Source of the DNA: Amycolatopsis solani
GTDB taxonomy: Bacteria > Actinomycetota > Actinomycetes > Mycobacteriales > Pseudonocardiaceae
NCBI RefSeq assembly: GCF_033441515.1
Contig: NZ_JAWQJT010000002.1
Span: 372,001 to 436,000 of the forward strand
Direction of reading: 5' to 3'
Length of the DNA: 64,000 nt
The translations under genes and the position numbers were made by a program. The notes below the pieces were generated by a model. It worked only from the letters and a program-made list of their open reading frames with translations. It did not search any database and was not told the DNA's origin. Of this stretch, positions 1-9,052 are shown one piece after another; position 1 is the first letter of the stretch; each line of letters begins with the position of its first letter.

Positions 1-2
1 AG

Positions 3-908
3 CCGGGCAAGCCGGTCACGATCGGCTTCTCCGCGCCCGCGGCCGACCACGGGTGGATCGCGGCGATCACCAAGAACGCCAAGGCGCAGGCGCAGAAGTT
101 CAGCGAGGTGAAGTTCAACGCCACCGAGGGCACCAACGACGTCAACCAGCAGATCTCCCAGGTGGAGACGCTGATCAACGCCAAGGTCGACGTGCTGGTG
201 ATCCTGCCCTTCGACGGCAAGGCGCTCACGTCGGTGGGCCAGCAGGCGATGGACGCCGGCATCCCGGTGATCAACCTCGACCGCGTCTTCGACACGCCGC
301 TGGCGTACCGGACGTGGATCGGCGGCGACAACTACCGGATGGGCGTGAACGCGGGCAACTACATCGCCGCGGAGCTCAAGAAGAAGAACGTCGCGAACCC
401 GATCATCGGCGAGGTGGCCGGGATCGACTCGCTGCCGCTGACCCAGGAACGCAGCAAGGGCTTCGCGGACGCGCTGGGGCGCAGCGGTTTCAAGGTCGGC
501 CCGCGCGTGTCGGCGCAGTTCACGTCGGAGTCGGGCGAGCAGCAGACCGCGAACCTGCTCCAGGGCGCGCCCAAGCTGGACGCGCTGTGGAACCACGACG
601 ACGACCAGGGCATCGGCGTCAACGCGGCGATCGACACCGCGGGGCGCAAGGAGTTCATCATGGTCGGCGGGGCCGGCTCGAAGAACATGATGAACCTGAT
701 CAAGGCGGATGCCTCGCCGATCAAGGCGACCGTGCTCTACAGCCCGTCGATGGCCTCGACCGCGGTCGCGCTGGCCCGCCTGCTCGGGCAGGGCAAGGGG
801 ATCGGCGACCTGGCCGAGCACGACATCCCGGCCGAGATCACCACGTACTCGGCGGTCGTGACCAAGGAGAACGTCGACCAGTACCTCGACGTCGGCTTCG
901 ACTCCTGA
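3..908 (+). CDS. Sugar ABC transporter substrate-binding protein (5' end missing)
   Basis: The frame is open from the left edge, so the signal peptide and start lie outside the window; about 301 residues are visible. The protein is a periplasmic-binding-protein type I fold of the ribose/xylose type (Peripla_BP_4). It shows an early beta-strand VTIGFSAP, a helix with NDVNQQISQVETLI, the segment VLVILPFDGKAL, and the hinge pattern IPVINLDRVF. Family members are lipoproteins or secreted proteins that deliver sugars to an ABC permease. No permease or ATPase gene follows, so those genes are presumably upstream of the window. The next genes (oxidoreductase, sugar isomerases) suggest the ligand is a sugar, polyol or inositol-type compound; the exact ligand cannot be read from the sequence. 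A perfect hairpin follows the stop codon. Confidence 0.85.
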   Translation, partial: PGKPVTIGFSAPAADHGWIAAITKNAKAQAQKFSEVKFNATEGTNDVNQQISQVETLINAKVDVLVILPFDGKALTSVGQQAMDAGIPVINLDRVFDTPLAYRTWIGGDNYRMGVNAGNYIAAELKKKNVANPIIGEVAGIDSLPLTQERSKGFADALGRSGFKVGPRVSAQFTSESGEQQTANLLQGAPKLDALWNHDDDQGIGVNAAIDTAGRKEFIMVGGAGSKNMMNLIKADASPIKATVLYSPSMASTAVALARLLGQGKGIGDLAEHDIPAEITTYSAVVTKENVDQYLDVGFDS

Positions 909-913
909 CCCCC

Positions 914-957
914 TCGTGAGTGTTTAGGAGGGTTCTAACCCTCCTAAACACTCACGA
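914..957. terminator. Perfect 21-bp inverted repeat, hairpin family A copy 1
   Basis: The arms at 914-934 and 937-957 are exact reverse complements around a 2-nt CT loop. The stem starts TCGTGAGTG and ends CACTCACGA. It begins 6 bp after the binding-protein stop and ends 29 bp before the next start. There is no T-run, so if it terminates transcription it does so as a GC-rich hairpin. It shares its outer ends with the hairpins at 8970 and 10903. Confidence 0.75.
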
Positions 958-986
958 CCACTTGCACCGAAACCAAAAGGAGGGGT

Positions 987-2135
987 ATGAGCCCGGGACG
1001 GGAAACCATCGGGATCGGCATGGTCGGGCACGCGTTCATGGGGGCGGTGCACTCGCACGCCTGGCGCAGCGTGCACCGGTTCTTCGACCCGCCGCTGGTG
1101 CCGAGGCTCGCGGTGCTCGGCGGCCGCGACGAAGCCCGGGCCACGGCGGCCGCGGAGAAGTTCGGCTGGGACGCGGTCGAGACCGACTGGCGGAAGCTCG
1201 TCGCCCGGGACGACGTCGGCCTGGTCGACGTCTGCACGCCGGGGGACAGCCACGCGGAGATCGCGATCGCCGCGCTCGAGGCCGGCAAGCACGTGCTGTG
1301 CGAGAAACCGCTGGCCAACACGGTCGCGGAGGCCGAGGCGATGGCCGAGGCGGCGCGGCGGGCCCGTGAACGCGGGGTGCGGGCCATGGTCGCGTTCAAC
1401 TACCGCCGGGTGCCCGCGCTCGCGCACGCCAGGAAACTGGTGGCGAGCGGGGCACTCGGGGAGATCCGGCACGTCCGGTCGGTGTACCTGCAGGACTGGC
1501 TGTCCGATCCGGAAGCACCGATGACCTGGCGGCTCCGCAAGGAGTCCGCCGGGTCGGGGGCGCTGGGCGACCTGGGCGCGCACATCGTCGACGCCGCCCA
1601 GTTCGTCACCGGCGACCTGATCACCGGCGTCTCGGCGCTGACGAACACCTTCGTCAAGCAGCGCCCGGCCGAGAACGGCGGCACCGACGACGTGACGGTC
1701 GACGACACCGCGTTGTTCCTGGCCCGGCTGGCCGGGGGAGCGGTGGCGACCTTCGAGGCGACCCGCTTCGCGCTCGGCCGCAAGAACGCGATGCGGCTGG
1801 AGGTCAACGGGTCGAAGGCGAGCCTGGCGTTCGACTTCGAGTCGATGAACGAGCTGCAGTGGTACGAGGGCAGCGGCACCGAAGCCGGCTTCCGCCGCAT
1901 CCTCGTCACCGAGCCGCAGCACCCGTACGTCGGCGCCTGGTGGCCGCCGGGGCACCTGCTCGGCTACGAGCACACGTTCACCCACGAGGTCGCCGACTTC
2001 CTGGACGCCATCGGCGCGGGCACCGATCCCGCGCCGAGCTTCGACGACGGCCTGCGGGTCCAGCGGGTGCTCGACGCCGTGGAGAAGAGCGCGGCCGCCG
2101 AAGCGAAGTGGACCGCGGTGGAGGAGGAAAAGTGA
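987..2135 (+). CDS. Gfo/Idh/MocA family NAD(P)-dependent oxidoreductase
   Basis: This 382-residue protein has the usual length of the family. The N-terminal Rossmann strand [12 protein letters not shown] gives a glycine-rich dinucleotide motif, and CEKPLANT is the family's EKP motif, whose Lys helps catalysis. Family members oxidise or reduce sugars and polyols (glucose-fructose, inositol, 3-keto-sugar enzymes) in the cytoplasm. A Shine-Dalgarno AAGGAGG lies just upstream of the ATG. The stop codon overlaps the GTG of the next gene, a sugar isomerase, so the two are almost surely co-translated. With the TIM-barrel isomerases and the ThuA/DUF1080 protein downstream, a role in inositol-like or 3-keto-glycoside metabolism is likely; the exact substrate is unknown. 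Confidence 0.88.
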   Translation: MSPGRETIGIGMVGHAFMGAVHSHAWRSVHRFFDPPLVPRLAVLGGRDEARATAAAEKFGWDAVETDWRKLVARDDVGLVDVCTPGDSHAEIAIAALEAGKHVLCEKPLANTVAEAEAMAEAARRARERGVRAMVAFNYRRVPALAHARKLVASGALGEIRHVRSVYLQDWLSDPEAPMTWRLRKESAGSGALGDLGAHIVDAAQFVTGDLITGVSALTNTFVKQRPAENGGTDDVTVDDTALFLARLAGGAVATFEATRFALGRKNAMRLEVNGSKASLAFDFESMNELQWYEGSGTEAGFRRILVTEPQHPYVGAWWPPGHLLGYEHTFTHEVADFLDAIGAGTDPAPSFDDGLRVQRVLDAVEKSAAAEAKWTAVEEEK

Positions 2136-3136
2136 GCCGTCCCGTCACGTTGTTCACCGGCCAGTGGGCCGACCTGCCGTTCACGGAGGTCTGCAAGCTG
2201 GCCGCCGACTGGGGGTACGACGGCCTGGAAATCGCCTGCTCGGGCGACCACTTCGAGGTGGACCGCGCCCTGGCCGAAGAAGACTACGTGCCGGGGCGGC
2301 TGCGGCTGCTCGCCGAGCACGGGCTCAAGGTGTGGGCGATCTCGAACCACCTCGTCGGCCAGGCCGTCTGCGACGACCCGATCGACGCCCGCCACCGCGC
2401 GATCCTGCCGTCGCGCATCTGGGGCGACGGCGAACCCGAGGGCGTCCGGCAGCGGGCGGCCGCCGAAATGGCCGACACCGCGCGAGCCGCGGCCAAGCTC
2501 GGCGTGGACACGGTAATCGGTTTCACGGGGTCGAAGATCTGGAAGTACGTCGCGATGTTTCCCCCGGTCACGCGCGATGACATCGATGACGGTTACGCGG
2601 ACTTCGCCCGGCGGTGGCACCCGATCCTCGACGTCTTCGACGAGGCCGGCGTCCGGTTCGCGCACGAGGTCCACCCGTCGGAGATCGCCTACGACTACTG
2701 GACGACCAAGCGCGCGCTCGAGGCTGTGGACCACCGGCCCGCGTTCGGGCTGAACTGGGACCCGTCGCACTTCGTCTGGCAGGACCTCGACCCGGTCGGG
2801 TTCATCCTCGACTTCGCCGACCGGATCTACCACGTCGACTGCAAGGACACCCGCAAGCGCTTCGACGGCCGCAACGGACGGCTCGGCTCGCACCTGGCCT
2901 GGGCGGACCCGCGGCGGGGCTGGGACTTCGTGTCCGTCGGCCACGGCGACGTCCCGTGGGAGGACTGCTTCCGGGCGCTCAACTCGATCGGCTACGCCGG
3001 CCCCATCTCGGTGGAGTGGGAAGACGCCGGGATGGACCGCCTCCGCGGCGCGGCGGAGGCGGTGAAGTACCTGCGCGAGCACCTGTTCGACCAGCCGTCG
3101 GCGGCTTTCGACGCGGCTTTCAGCAACCAGAGATGA
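2132..3136 (+). CDS. Sugar phosphate isomerase/epimerase (xylose isomerase-like TIM barrel)
   Basis: The start is the GTG inside GTGA, overlapping the previous stop by 4 bp and preceded by a strong GGAGGAGGAAA ribosome site; this gives 334 residues. The AP_endonuc_2 fold is clear: [17 protein letters not shown] near the N-terminus, a metal-ligand-rich HEVHPSE about mid-protein, [16 protein letters not shown], and SVEWEDAGM near the end. The Glu/Asp/His/Glu set is what the family uses to bind a divalent metal. No signal peptide is present, so it is cytoplasmic, unlike its paralogue at 3146-4000. It is the functional partner of the adjoining oxidoreductase. Inosose isomerase/dehydratase and 3-keto-sugar epimerase are both possible. 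Confidence 0.85.
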   Translation: MSRPVTLFTGQWADLPFTEVCKLAADWGYDGLEIACSGDHFEVDRALAEEDYVPGRLRLLAEHGLKVWAISNHLVGQAVCDDPIDARHRAILPSRIWGDGEPEGVRQRAAAEMADTARAAAKLGVDTVIGFTGSKIWKYVAMFPPVTRDDIDDGYADFARRWHPILDVFDEAGVRFAHEVHPSEIAYDYWTTKRALEAVDHRPAFGLNWDPSHFVWQDLDPVGFILDFADRIYHVDCKDTRKRFDGRNGRLGSHLAWADPRRGWDFVSVGHGDVPWEDCFRALNSIGYAGPISVEWEDAGMDRLRGAAEAVKYLREHLFDQPSAAFDAAFSNQR

Positions 3137-3145
3137 GGGAGTTCC

Positions 3146-4000
3146 ATGTGCGGTCCTGAAGCTGAGCAGCACTCCCGACGAACGTTCCTGAACGTGGCGA
3201 CGGCGGCCCTCACGGTGGGGGCGGCGGCCATCGCACTACCTGGCACCGCGGACGCCTCCCCGGCCCGCCGGCGCGTCCCGCTCGACCGGATCAGCATCCA
3301 GCTCTACTCACTGCGGTCGCTGCTGCAGAACGACCCGGAAGGCACGCTCTCCGCGCTGGCCGACATCGGCTACCGGAAGGTCGAGCTGGCCGGGACGTAC
3401 GGCCGCAGCGCCACCGAGTTCCGCGCCATCCTCGACCGCAACCACCTCGAGGCGTCCTCGACGCACGTCGGGATCGACGGCGACCTGAACCAGACCATCG
3501 CCGACGCCAAGATCCTCGGCAACTCCTCCGCCGTGGTGCCGTACGCGAACTTCGGCACCATCGCGGAATGGGAAGCCTTCGCCGGCCGCATGAACACCGC
3601 CGCGGTCGCCTTCAAGAAGGCCGGGCTCGCGCTCGGGTACCACAACCACGACCACGAGTTCGCCCCGATCGGCGGGGTGGTGCCGTACGACGTGCTCACC
3701 GCGAAGACGGACAAGCGGCTCGTGCACCTGGAGATCGACCTGTTCTGGGCGGTGAACGGCGGCGCGGACCCGGTCGAGCTGTTCCGGCGCAACTACCCGC
3801 GTGTCAAGCAATACCACGTGAAGGACCGGACCGCGGACGGGCAGATGGTCGACCCCGGCGCCGGCGTCATCAACTTCCCGCGCATCTTCGCCGCGTCCTG
3901 CCACACCATCGGCGAGTACATCGTCGAGCACGACCAGCCCGCCGACCCGCTGAACACCGCCAAGGCCGGTTTCGAATACCTCCGCACCGTGCGGTTCTGA
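3146..4000 (+). CDS. Tat-exported sugar isomerase/epimerase-like TIM barrel
   Basis: The protein has 284 residues. Residues 10-16 read SRRTFLN, a textbook twin-arginine motif, followed by an Ala-rich hydrophobic stretch and a likely cleavage near ADA. The mature part is a short xylose-isomerase-like barrel: RISIQLYSLRS, IGYRKVELAG, LGYHNHDHEF, LEIDLFWAV, KQYHVKDRT and YIVEHDQP supply the His/Glu/Asp metal-site residues. Such secreted isomerase-like proteins commonly accompany ThuA/DUF1080 proteins in glycoside-oxidising loci. The RBS GAGGGA lies 5 bp before the ATG, and only 9 bp separate it from the upstream gene. Export by Tat implies folding, and probably metal loading, before secretion. 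Confidence 0.85.
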   Translation: MCGPEAEQHSRRTFLNVATAALTVGAAAIALPGTADASPARRRVPLDRISIQLYSLRSLLQNDPEGTLSALADIGYRKVELAGTYGRSATEFRAILDRNHLEASSTHVGIDGDLNQTIADAKILGNSSAVVPYANFGTIAEWEAFAGRMNTAAVAFKKAGLALGYHNHDHEFAPIGGVVPYDVLTAKTDKRLVHLEIDLFWAVNGGADPVELFRRNYPRVKQYHVKDRTADGQMVDPGAGVINFPRIFAASCHTIGEYIVEHDQPADPLNTAKAGFEYLRTVRF

Positions 4001-4018
4001 GACCCCGGGGGAATCCAC

Positions 4019-4996
4019 ATGCGAGTGTCACGTCGGTCGATGCTGGCCGGAACCGCCGCGGGCGTCCTCGCGCCCGCGGTCGGGATGGCCGATTCGGCCT
4101 ACGCGGCGGGCTTGAACCGCCAGATCACCATCTACGCCGAAGCCCTGCCCGGCGGCCTCTACGGCTACGGCCTCGAGCCGGGCAAGGCCACCATCCCCGG
4201 GCCGCTGCTGGAGATCTACGAGGGCGACACCCTCGAGATCGAACTGGTCAACCGGACCGACCAGCGGCTGTCGATCCACCCGCACGGCGTCAACTACGAC
4301 ACCGGGTCCGACGGCGCCCCGCTCAACGCGTCGTTCAACAAGCCGGGCGAAACCCGGACCTACACGTGGAAAACGCGCGCCCGGTACGACGCGGGCGGCG
4401 GGTTCTGGATGCCGGGCAACGCCGGCTACTGGCACTACCACGACCACGCGATGGGCACCGACCACGGCACCGCCGGCCTGGCCCGCGGGCTCTACGGCGG
4501 GTTGATCGTGCGCAAGCGCGGCGACCTGCTGCCCAGCAAGCAGTACACCGTCGTGTTCAACGAGATGATGATCAACCACAAGATGGCGCCCGACACGCCG
4601 ATCCTCGAGGCGCGGCTCGGCGAGCGCGTCGAGTGGGTCTGCATCGGGTACGGCAGCCTGCCGCACACGTTCCACCTGCACGCCCACCGCTGGGCCGACA
4701 CCCGCACCGGGATGCTCAGCGGCGCCGCTGACAACGCTGCCATCGTCGACAACAAGAACCTCGACCCCGGCAGTTCCTTCGGCTTCCAGGTGATCGCCGG
4801 CGAAGGCGTCGGGCCGGGGGCGTGGATGTACCACTGCCACGTCCAGACCCATTCGGACGGCGGGATGGTGGGCCTGTTCCTGGTCCGCAACGCCGACGGC
4901 AGCCTGCCGGACGGGGCCCAGGAAGCGATCGACCGGTTCAAGCTGCATGACCACTCAGGGCACGACATGAGCCCGGACGGGCGGACGCACGCATGA
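4019..4996 (+). CDS. Two-domain multicopper oxidase (small-laccase-like), Tat-exported
   Basis: This 325-residue protein has a Tat signal (SRRSML at residues 4-9). All four copper motifs are present: H87-P-H89-G; H139-Y-H-D-H143; H216 and H219-L-H221-A-H223; and H272-C273-H274 with H278 and M283. These give a type-1 copper (Cys273, Met283 axial) and a trinuclear centre. The length fits the two-domain small laccases of actinomycetes, which work as trimers outside the cell. It could oxidise phenolics, or accept electrons coupled to the neighbouring secreted dehydrogenase and cupredoxin; the latter is inference from context. Its TGA overlaps an in-frame ATG (4993) of the next gene. Confidence 0.9.
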   Translation: MRVSRRSMLAGTAAGVLAPAVGMADSAYAAGLNRQITIYAEALPGGLYGYGLEPGKATIPGPLLEIYEGDTLEIELVNRTDQRLSIHPHGVNYDTGSDGAPLNASFNKPGETRTYTWKTRARYDAGGGFWMPGNAGYWHYHDHAMGTDHGTAGLARGLYGGLIVRKRGDLLPSKQYTVVFNEMMINHKMAPDTPILEARLGERVEWVCIGYGSLPHTFHLHAHRWADTRTGMLSGAADNAAIVDNKNLDPGSSFGFQVIAGEGVGPGAWMYHCHVQTHSDGGMVGLFLVRNADGSLPDGAQEAIDRFKLHDHSGHDMSPDGRTHA

Positions 4997-5007
4997 GGAC
5001 GGGAGCT

Positions 5008-8000
5008 ATGAGAAAACGGTGGTTCGGAAGGCGCGGGGCGCTCGTGCTCGCCATCGGCTCGGTCCTCGCGGCCGGTGCCCCGCTGATCACGACGCCGGTG
5101 GCGCAGGCCGCGCCCGCCGTGGTGAACGTGCCCGTCAACGTGCTGGTCTTCCACGGCGCGGCGGCGGACCAGAAGGACCCGGTGCTGCGCGCGGCGGACG
5201 CCATCGCGCGGCTGGGCACCGACAACGGCATCACGGTGACGGCGTCCTCGGACCCGGCCGTGTTCACCAACGCCAACCTCGCGAAGTACCGCGGGGTCGT
5301 CTACCTGTCCGCGCAGGGCGTCACGCTCAGCCGTGACCAGGAAGGCGCGCTGCAGGCGTACATGAAGGCCGGCGGCGGGTTCCTCGGCATCTCCGACGCC
5401 GCCCGCGCGCAGGACTCGTCCCAGTGGTTCACCGGCCTGATCGGGGCGCGCCCGGTCGGGGCCCGGCCGACACCCGAAGCGGTGGCGACGGTGACCGCGA
5501 GCGCGGAGAACCCGCCGAACGAAACCAAGGAGAAACTGGCCGACAACAACGAAAACACGAAGTGGCTGACGTTCGCGAACACCGGCTGGGCGGCCTACAA
5601 GATGGCCACCCCGGTCGCGGTCAGCAGCTACTCGCTGGTGTCGGCCAACGACTTCCCCGGCCGCGACCCGAAGAACTGGACCCTGCAGGGTTCGGCCGAC
5701 GGGAGCACCTGGGTCGACCTGGACACGCGCACGAACGAGGTGTTCCAGGAAAGGTTCCAGACCCGGACCTTCACCTTCGCCAACACCACGGTCTACCCGA
5801 ACTACCGGCTGAACATCACCGCGAACGCGGGTGAGCCGCTCATCCAGCTCGCCGACCTCAAGCTGTTCAAGGACACCTCGACGACTCCGCCGCCGCCCGA
5901 ACCGGCGCCGCAGCAGGCCGTCGTCGACGTCCTCGACGCGCAGCACCCGGCCACCGCCGGGCTGCCGCAGAACTGGACGCGCACCGACCGGTGGCTCAAC
6001 TGGGAGACCAACCCGGTCGGCACCGTCCACACGGTCGCGCAGGTCGAGGAGAAGGGCTACACCCCGGGGGTCGGCGCGAACGGCGCGTTCCACCCGATCT
6101 CCTGGTGCCGCGACTACGACGGCGGCCGGTCCTTCTACACCGGCATGGGCCGCACCGAAGGGTCCTACGGCGAAGACCAGTTCCGGAAGCACCTGCTCGG
6201 CGCGCTGCGCTGGACGACCGGGATGGTCCGCGGCGACTGCCAGGCCGGGATCGCCGCGAACTACAAGATCGAGCGGCTGACCGGCAAGAACGCGACCGGG
6301 CAGCTCGACCAGATCGGCGAGCCGCACGGGCTCACCATCGCCCCCGACGGCAAGGTGTTCTACATCGGCAAGGCGGCCTGCCCGACCGGCCCGGTCGTCA
6401 GCTGGGACGACCCGAACGTCGGGCTCGGCTGCGGCACGATCCACCAGTGGGACCCGGTCACCAAGAAGCCCAAGCTGCTCACGACGTTGCGCGTGATGGG
6501 CAACCGGGGCAGCGGCGACGAGCTCGTCAAGAACGAAGAAGGCCTGCTCGGGCTGACGCTGGACCCGAAGTTCGCCGAGAACGGGTACATGTACGCCTAC
6601 TGGATGCCGCACGAGTCGATCGACCGCGACAAGCGGATCGGCAAGCGCACGGTCTCGCGGTTCACCTACAACCTCACCGCGCAGACGCTCGACCAGGCCA
6701 CGCGCAAGGACCTGCTGTCGTGGGACGTCCAGATCCACAGCTGCTGCCACGCCGGTGGCGGGATGGCGTTCGACAAGGACGGCAACCTCTACATCGGGTC
6801 CGGGGACAACAACTCCTCGGGCGGCTCGAACGGCTACTCGGGCAACAACTGGACACTCGACTACAAGGGCCTTTCGTTCCAGGACGCGCGCCGCACGGCC
6901 GGCAACACCAACGACCTCGGCGGCAAGATCCTGCGCATCCACCCGGAGGCCAACGGGACCTACACCATCCCGGCGGGCAACCTGTTCCCGAACGGGCCGG
7001 CGGACAAGACGCGCCCGGAGATCTACGTGATGGGCGTCCGCAACATCTCGCGGCTGCAGATCGACCCGGTGCACAACTGGATGACCGCGGGCTGGGTCGG
7101 CCCCGACGCGTCTTCGCCGAGCCCGGAGCTCGGGCCGGCGAAGTACGAGACGGCGACGATCATCACCGAGGCGGGCAACCACGGCTGGCCGTACTGCATG
7201 GGCAACCGGCAGCCCTACCGCGACCGCAGCAGCACCAACGCCGCGGAGCTGACCGGCTGGTACGACTGCGACAACCCGGTGAACACCTCGCCGCGCAACA
7301 CCGGCCTGGTGAACCTGCCGCCGATCAAGGACAACATGATCTGGTACTCGCCCGACGGCGGTGGCCCGGTCTTCCCGAAGCGGCCGGGCTCGTCGATCCC
7401 GACGTACAACGCGGCGGACGCCACTTACACCCAGCCGTACCTGCGTGGTGGTGGTCAGGCCGTGATGTCCGGGCCGACTTACCACCGCTCGCTGGTCAAC
7501 ACGAACAGCGGCGTCGCGTGGCCGTCGTACTGGGAGAACAAGTGGTTCATCGGCGACGAGTCCAACTCCCAGAACCGGGTCGCGGTGACCGTCGACCCGG
7601 CGGGCGTGCCGACGCACCAGCCGCCGGTGTTCGCCGAGACGTTCCGGCAGATCATCCCGGGCGGCTCGGGTGACACCAAGGTGCAGAGCTGGATGGACGC
7701 CAAGTTCGGGCCGGACGGCGCGCTGTACGTCCTGGACTACGGCAACGGCTTCTTCTCCCTGGACGCCAACCAGAAGCTGCTGAAGATCAGCTACACCGGC
7801 GGGGCGGCGACCCCGGCGCCGGCGGCGACGTCGACGATGGTGCAGAACAAGGCGCTGACGGCGGCGTTCACCGGCTCGAAGTCCGGCGGCGTGTCCTACC
7901 GCTGGGAGTTCGGCGACGGCTCGGTGTCCACCCAGGCCGACCCGCGCCACACCTACCCGCGCACGGGGATCTTCACCGCGAAGCTCACCGTGACCTACGC

Positions 8001-8955
8001 GAACGGCGAGGCGGTGACCACCCGGACGGCGATCAACGTCGGCTGCGCGGTGGCCGATCCGAGCCCGGTGGTGACCTTGGGCGACAGCATCACGAAGGTG
8101 GTGAACCGCAACGCCGGCGGTGGCTGTACGGTCGACGACTTCCTCGACGACGAAGGCGTGTGGACGACGCACGCGGCGTTCGTCAACCACGTCGAGCAGG
8201 CCACCGAGACGCTGTCGGACCTCGGGGTGCTCAACGACGCCGAAGTGGCGGAGCTGAACGCGGCGGCCGAAGCGTCGCCGATCGGGAAGCCGGGCACGAC
8301 GGGGTACGAGGCGCTGTTCGACGGCACGGCCGCGTCGCTGCGGGCGTGGGAACAGGCCCCTTCGGGCCAGTTCACGCTGCAACCCGACGGGTCGATCCGC
8401 TCGGCGGGTGGGCTGGGCATGCTCTGGTACGCCCAGCGGCAGTTCGGCGACTTCTCGGTGAAGGTCCAGTTCAAGGACATCGCACCGGACGGGTTCCGGG
8501 CCAACAGCGGCGTGTTCGTCCGGTTCCCGGACCCGCGGACGCCGCTGGAGCAGCGGCCGCCGGGCAGCTGCGGCACGGTCGGCTCGGCGCGGACGTCGCA
8601 GGCGTGGGTGGCCATCTACTGCGGTCACGAGATCCAGATCTACGACGGTGACACCGGTGAGCCGCAGAAGACCGGGTCGGTCTACAACTTCGACCCGCGC
8701 ACGCTGGACCAGGCGGGCGCGCGGCCGAAGGGGACCTGGAACGAGTACGAGATCAAGGTCGTCGGGCAGCACTACACGATGATCCGCAACGGCGTGGTGA
8801 TCAACGAGTTCGACAACACGCCGGGCCAGCAGTCGTCCCGCGCGGGTGACCCGCCGACCGACCTGCGGCAGTTCGTCAGCGGGTTCATCGGGCTGCAGAA
8901 CCACAGCGACAACGACCTGACCGAGTTCCGCAACATCCGGGTGCGGCAGCTGTAG
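5008..8955 (+). CDS. Large secreted multidomain protein: split ThuA, discoidin-like, glucose dehydrogenase-like, PKD and DUF1080
   Basis: I chose ATG 5008 because GGGAG sits 3 bp before it; an in-frame ATG at 4993 overlaps the previous stop. The protein has 1,315 residues. Domains by eye: signal peptide 1-35; first half of a ThuA-like fold about 41-161 (VLVFHG, GGGFLGISDA); an F5/8-type-C/discoidin-like insert about 165-293; second half of ThuA about 303-411 (HPATAGLP, HPISWC, GGRSFYTGMG); a soluble glucose dehydrogenase-like six-blade propeller about 418-928 (EPHGLTIAPDG, GGGMAFDKDGNLYIGSGDN, LGGKILRIHP); PKD about 948-1011 (WEFGDGSVS); a Cys-bounded module about 1012-1091; and DUF1080 (3-keto-disaccharide hydrolase-like) about 1101-1315. 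It likely binds, oxidises and hydrolyses glycosides outside the cell. Confidence 0.88.
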   Translation: MRKRWFGRRGALVLAIGSVLAAGAPLITTPVAQAAPAVVNVPVNVLVFHGAAADQKDPVLRAADAIARLGTDNGITVTASSDPAVFTNANLAKYRGVVYLSAQGVTLSRDQEGALQAYMKAGGGFLGISDAARAQDSSQWFTGLIGARPVGARPTPEAVATVTASAENPPNETKEKLADNNENTKWLTFANTGWAAYKMATPVAVSSYSLVSANDFPGRDPKNWTLQGSADGSTWVDLDTRTNEVFQERFQTRTFTFANTTVYPNYRLNITANAGEPLIQLADLKLFKDTSTTPPPPEPAPQQAVVDVLDAQHPATAGLPQNWTRTDRWLNWETNPVGTVHTVAQVEEKGYTPGVGANGAFHPISWCRDYDGGRSFYTGMGRTEGSYGEDQFRKHLLGALRWTTGMVRGDCQAGIAANYKIERLTGKNATGQLDQIGEPHGLTIAPDGKVFYIGKAACPTGPVVSWDDPNVGLGCGTIHQWDPVTKKPKLLTTLRVMGNRGSGDELVKNEEGLLGLTLDPKFAENGYMYAYWMPHESIDRDKRIGKRTVSRFTYNLTAQTLDQATRKDLLSWDVQIHSCCHAGGGMAFDKDGNLYIGSGDNNSSGGSNGYSGNNWTLDYKGLSFQDARRTAGNTNDLGGKILRIHPEANGTYTIPAGNLFPNGPADKTRPEIYVMGVRNISRLQIDPVHNWMTAGWVGPDASSPSPELGPAKYETATIITEAGNHGWPYCMGNRQPYRDRSSTNAAELTGWYDCDNPVNTSPRNTGLVNLPPIKDNMIWYSPDGGGPVFPKRPGSSIPTYNAADATYTQPYLRGGGQAVMSGPTYHRSLVNTNSGVAWPSYWENKWFIGDESNSQNRVAVTVDPAGVPTHQPPVFAETFRQIIPGGSGDTKVQSWMDAKFGPDGALYVLDYGNGFFSLDANQKLLKISYTGGAATPAPAATSTMVQNKALTAAFTGSKSGGVSYRWEFGDGSVSTQADPRHTYPRTGIFTAKLTVTYANGEAVTTRTAINVGCAVADPSPVVTLGDSITKVVNRNAGGGCTVDDFLDDEGVWTTHAAFVNHVEQATETLSDLGVLNDAEVAELNAAAEASPIGKPGTTGYEALFDGTAASLRAWEQAPSGQFTLQPDGSIRSAGGLGMLWYAQRQFGDFSVKVQFKDIAPDGFRANSGVFVRFPDPRTPLEQRPPGSCGTVGSARTSQAWVAIYCGHEIQIYDGDTGEPQKTGSVYNFDPRTLDQAGARPKGTWNEYEIKVVGQHYTMIRNGVVINEFDNTPGQQSSRAGDPPTDLRQFVSGFIGLQNHSDNDLTEFRNIRVRQL

Positions 8956-8969
8956 TTCCGCTGTGGCTG

Positions 8970-9015
8970 GTCGTGAGTGGTAAGTCGGGTTCTAACCCGA
9001 CTTACCACTCACGAC
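8970..9015. terminator. Perfect 22-bp inverted repeat, hairpin family A copy 2
   Basis: The arms 8970-8991 and 8994-9015 pair perfectly around CT. It starts 14 bp after the stop of the large secreted protein and ends 38 bp before the cupredoxin start. It has the same outer ends (GTCGTGAGTG) and the same central GGTTCTAACC as the copies at 914 and 10903. No T-tract follows. Confidence 0.75.
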
Positions 9016-9052
9016 CCTCCTGCGGCCCCCTCTTCAGGAAGGTCTTCCGGCG

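Noticed and set aside
4492..8904. A 1,470-codon open frame on the - strand across the laccase and dehydrogenase-like genes
   Set aside because: Its composition is Arg/Val/Asp-rich without domain motifs, as expected for a shadow of a GC-rich gene on the other strand, where the real domains are clear.
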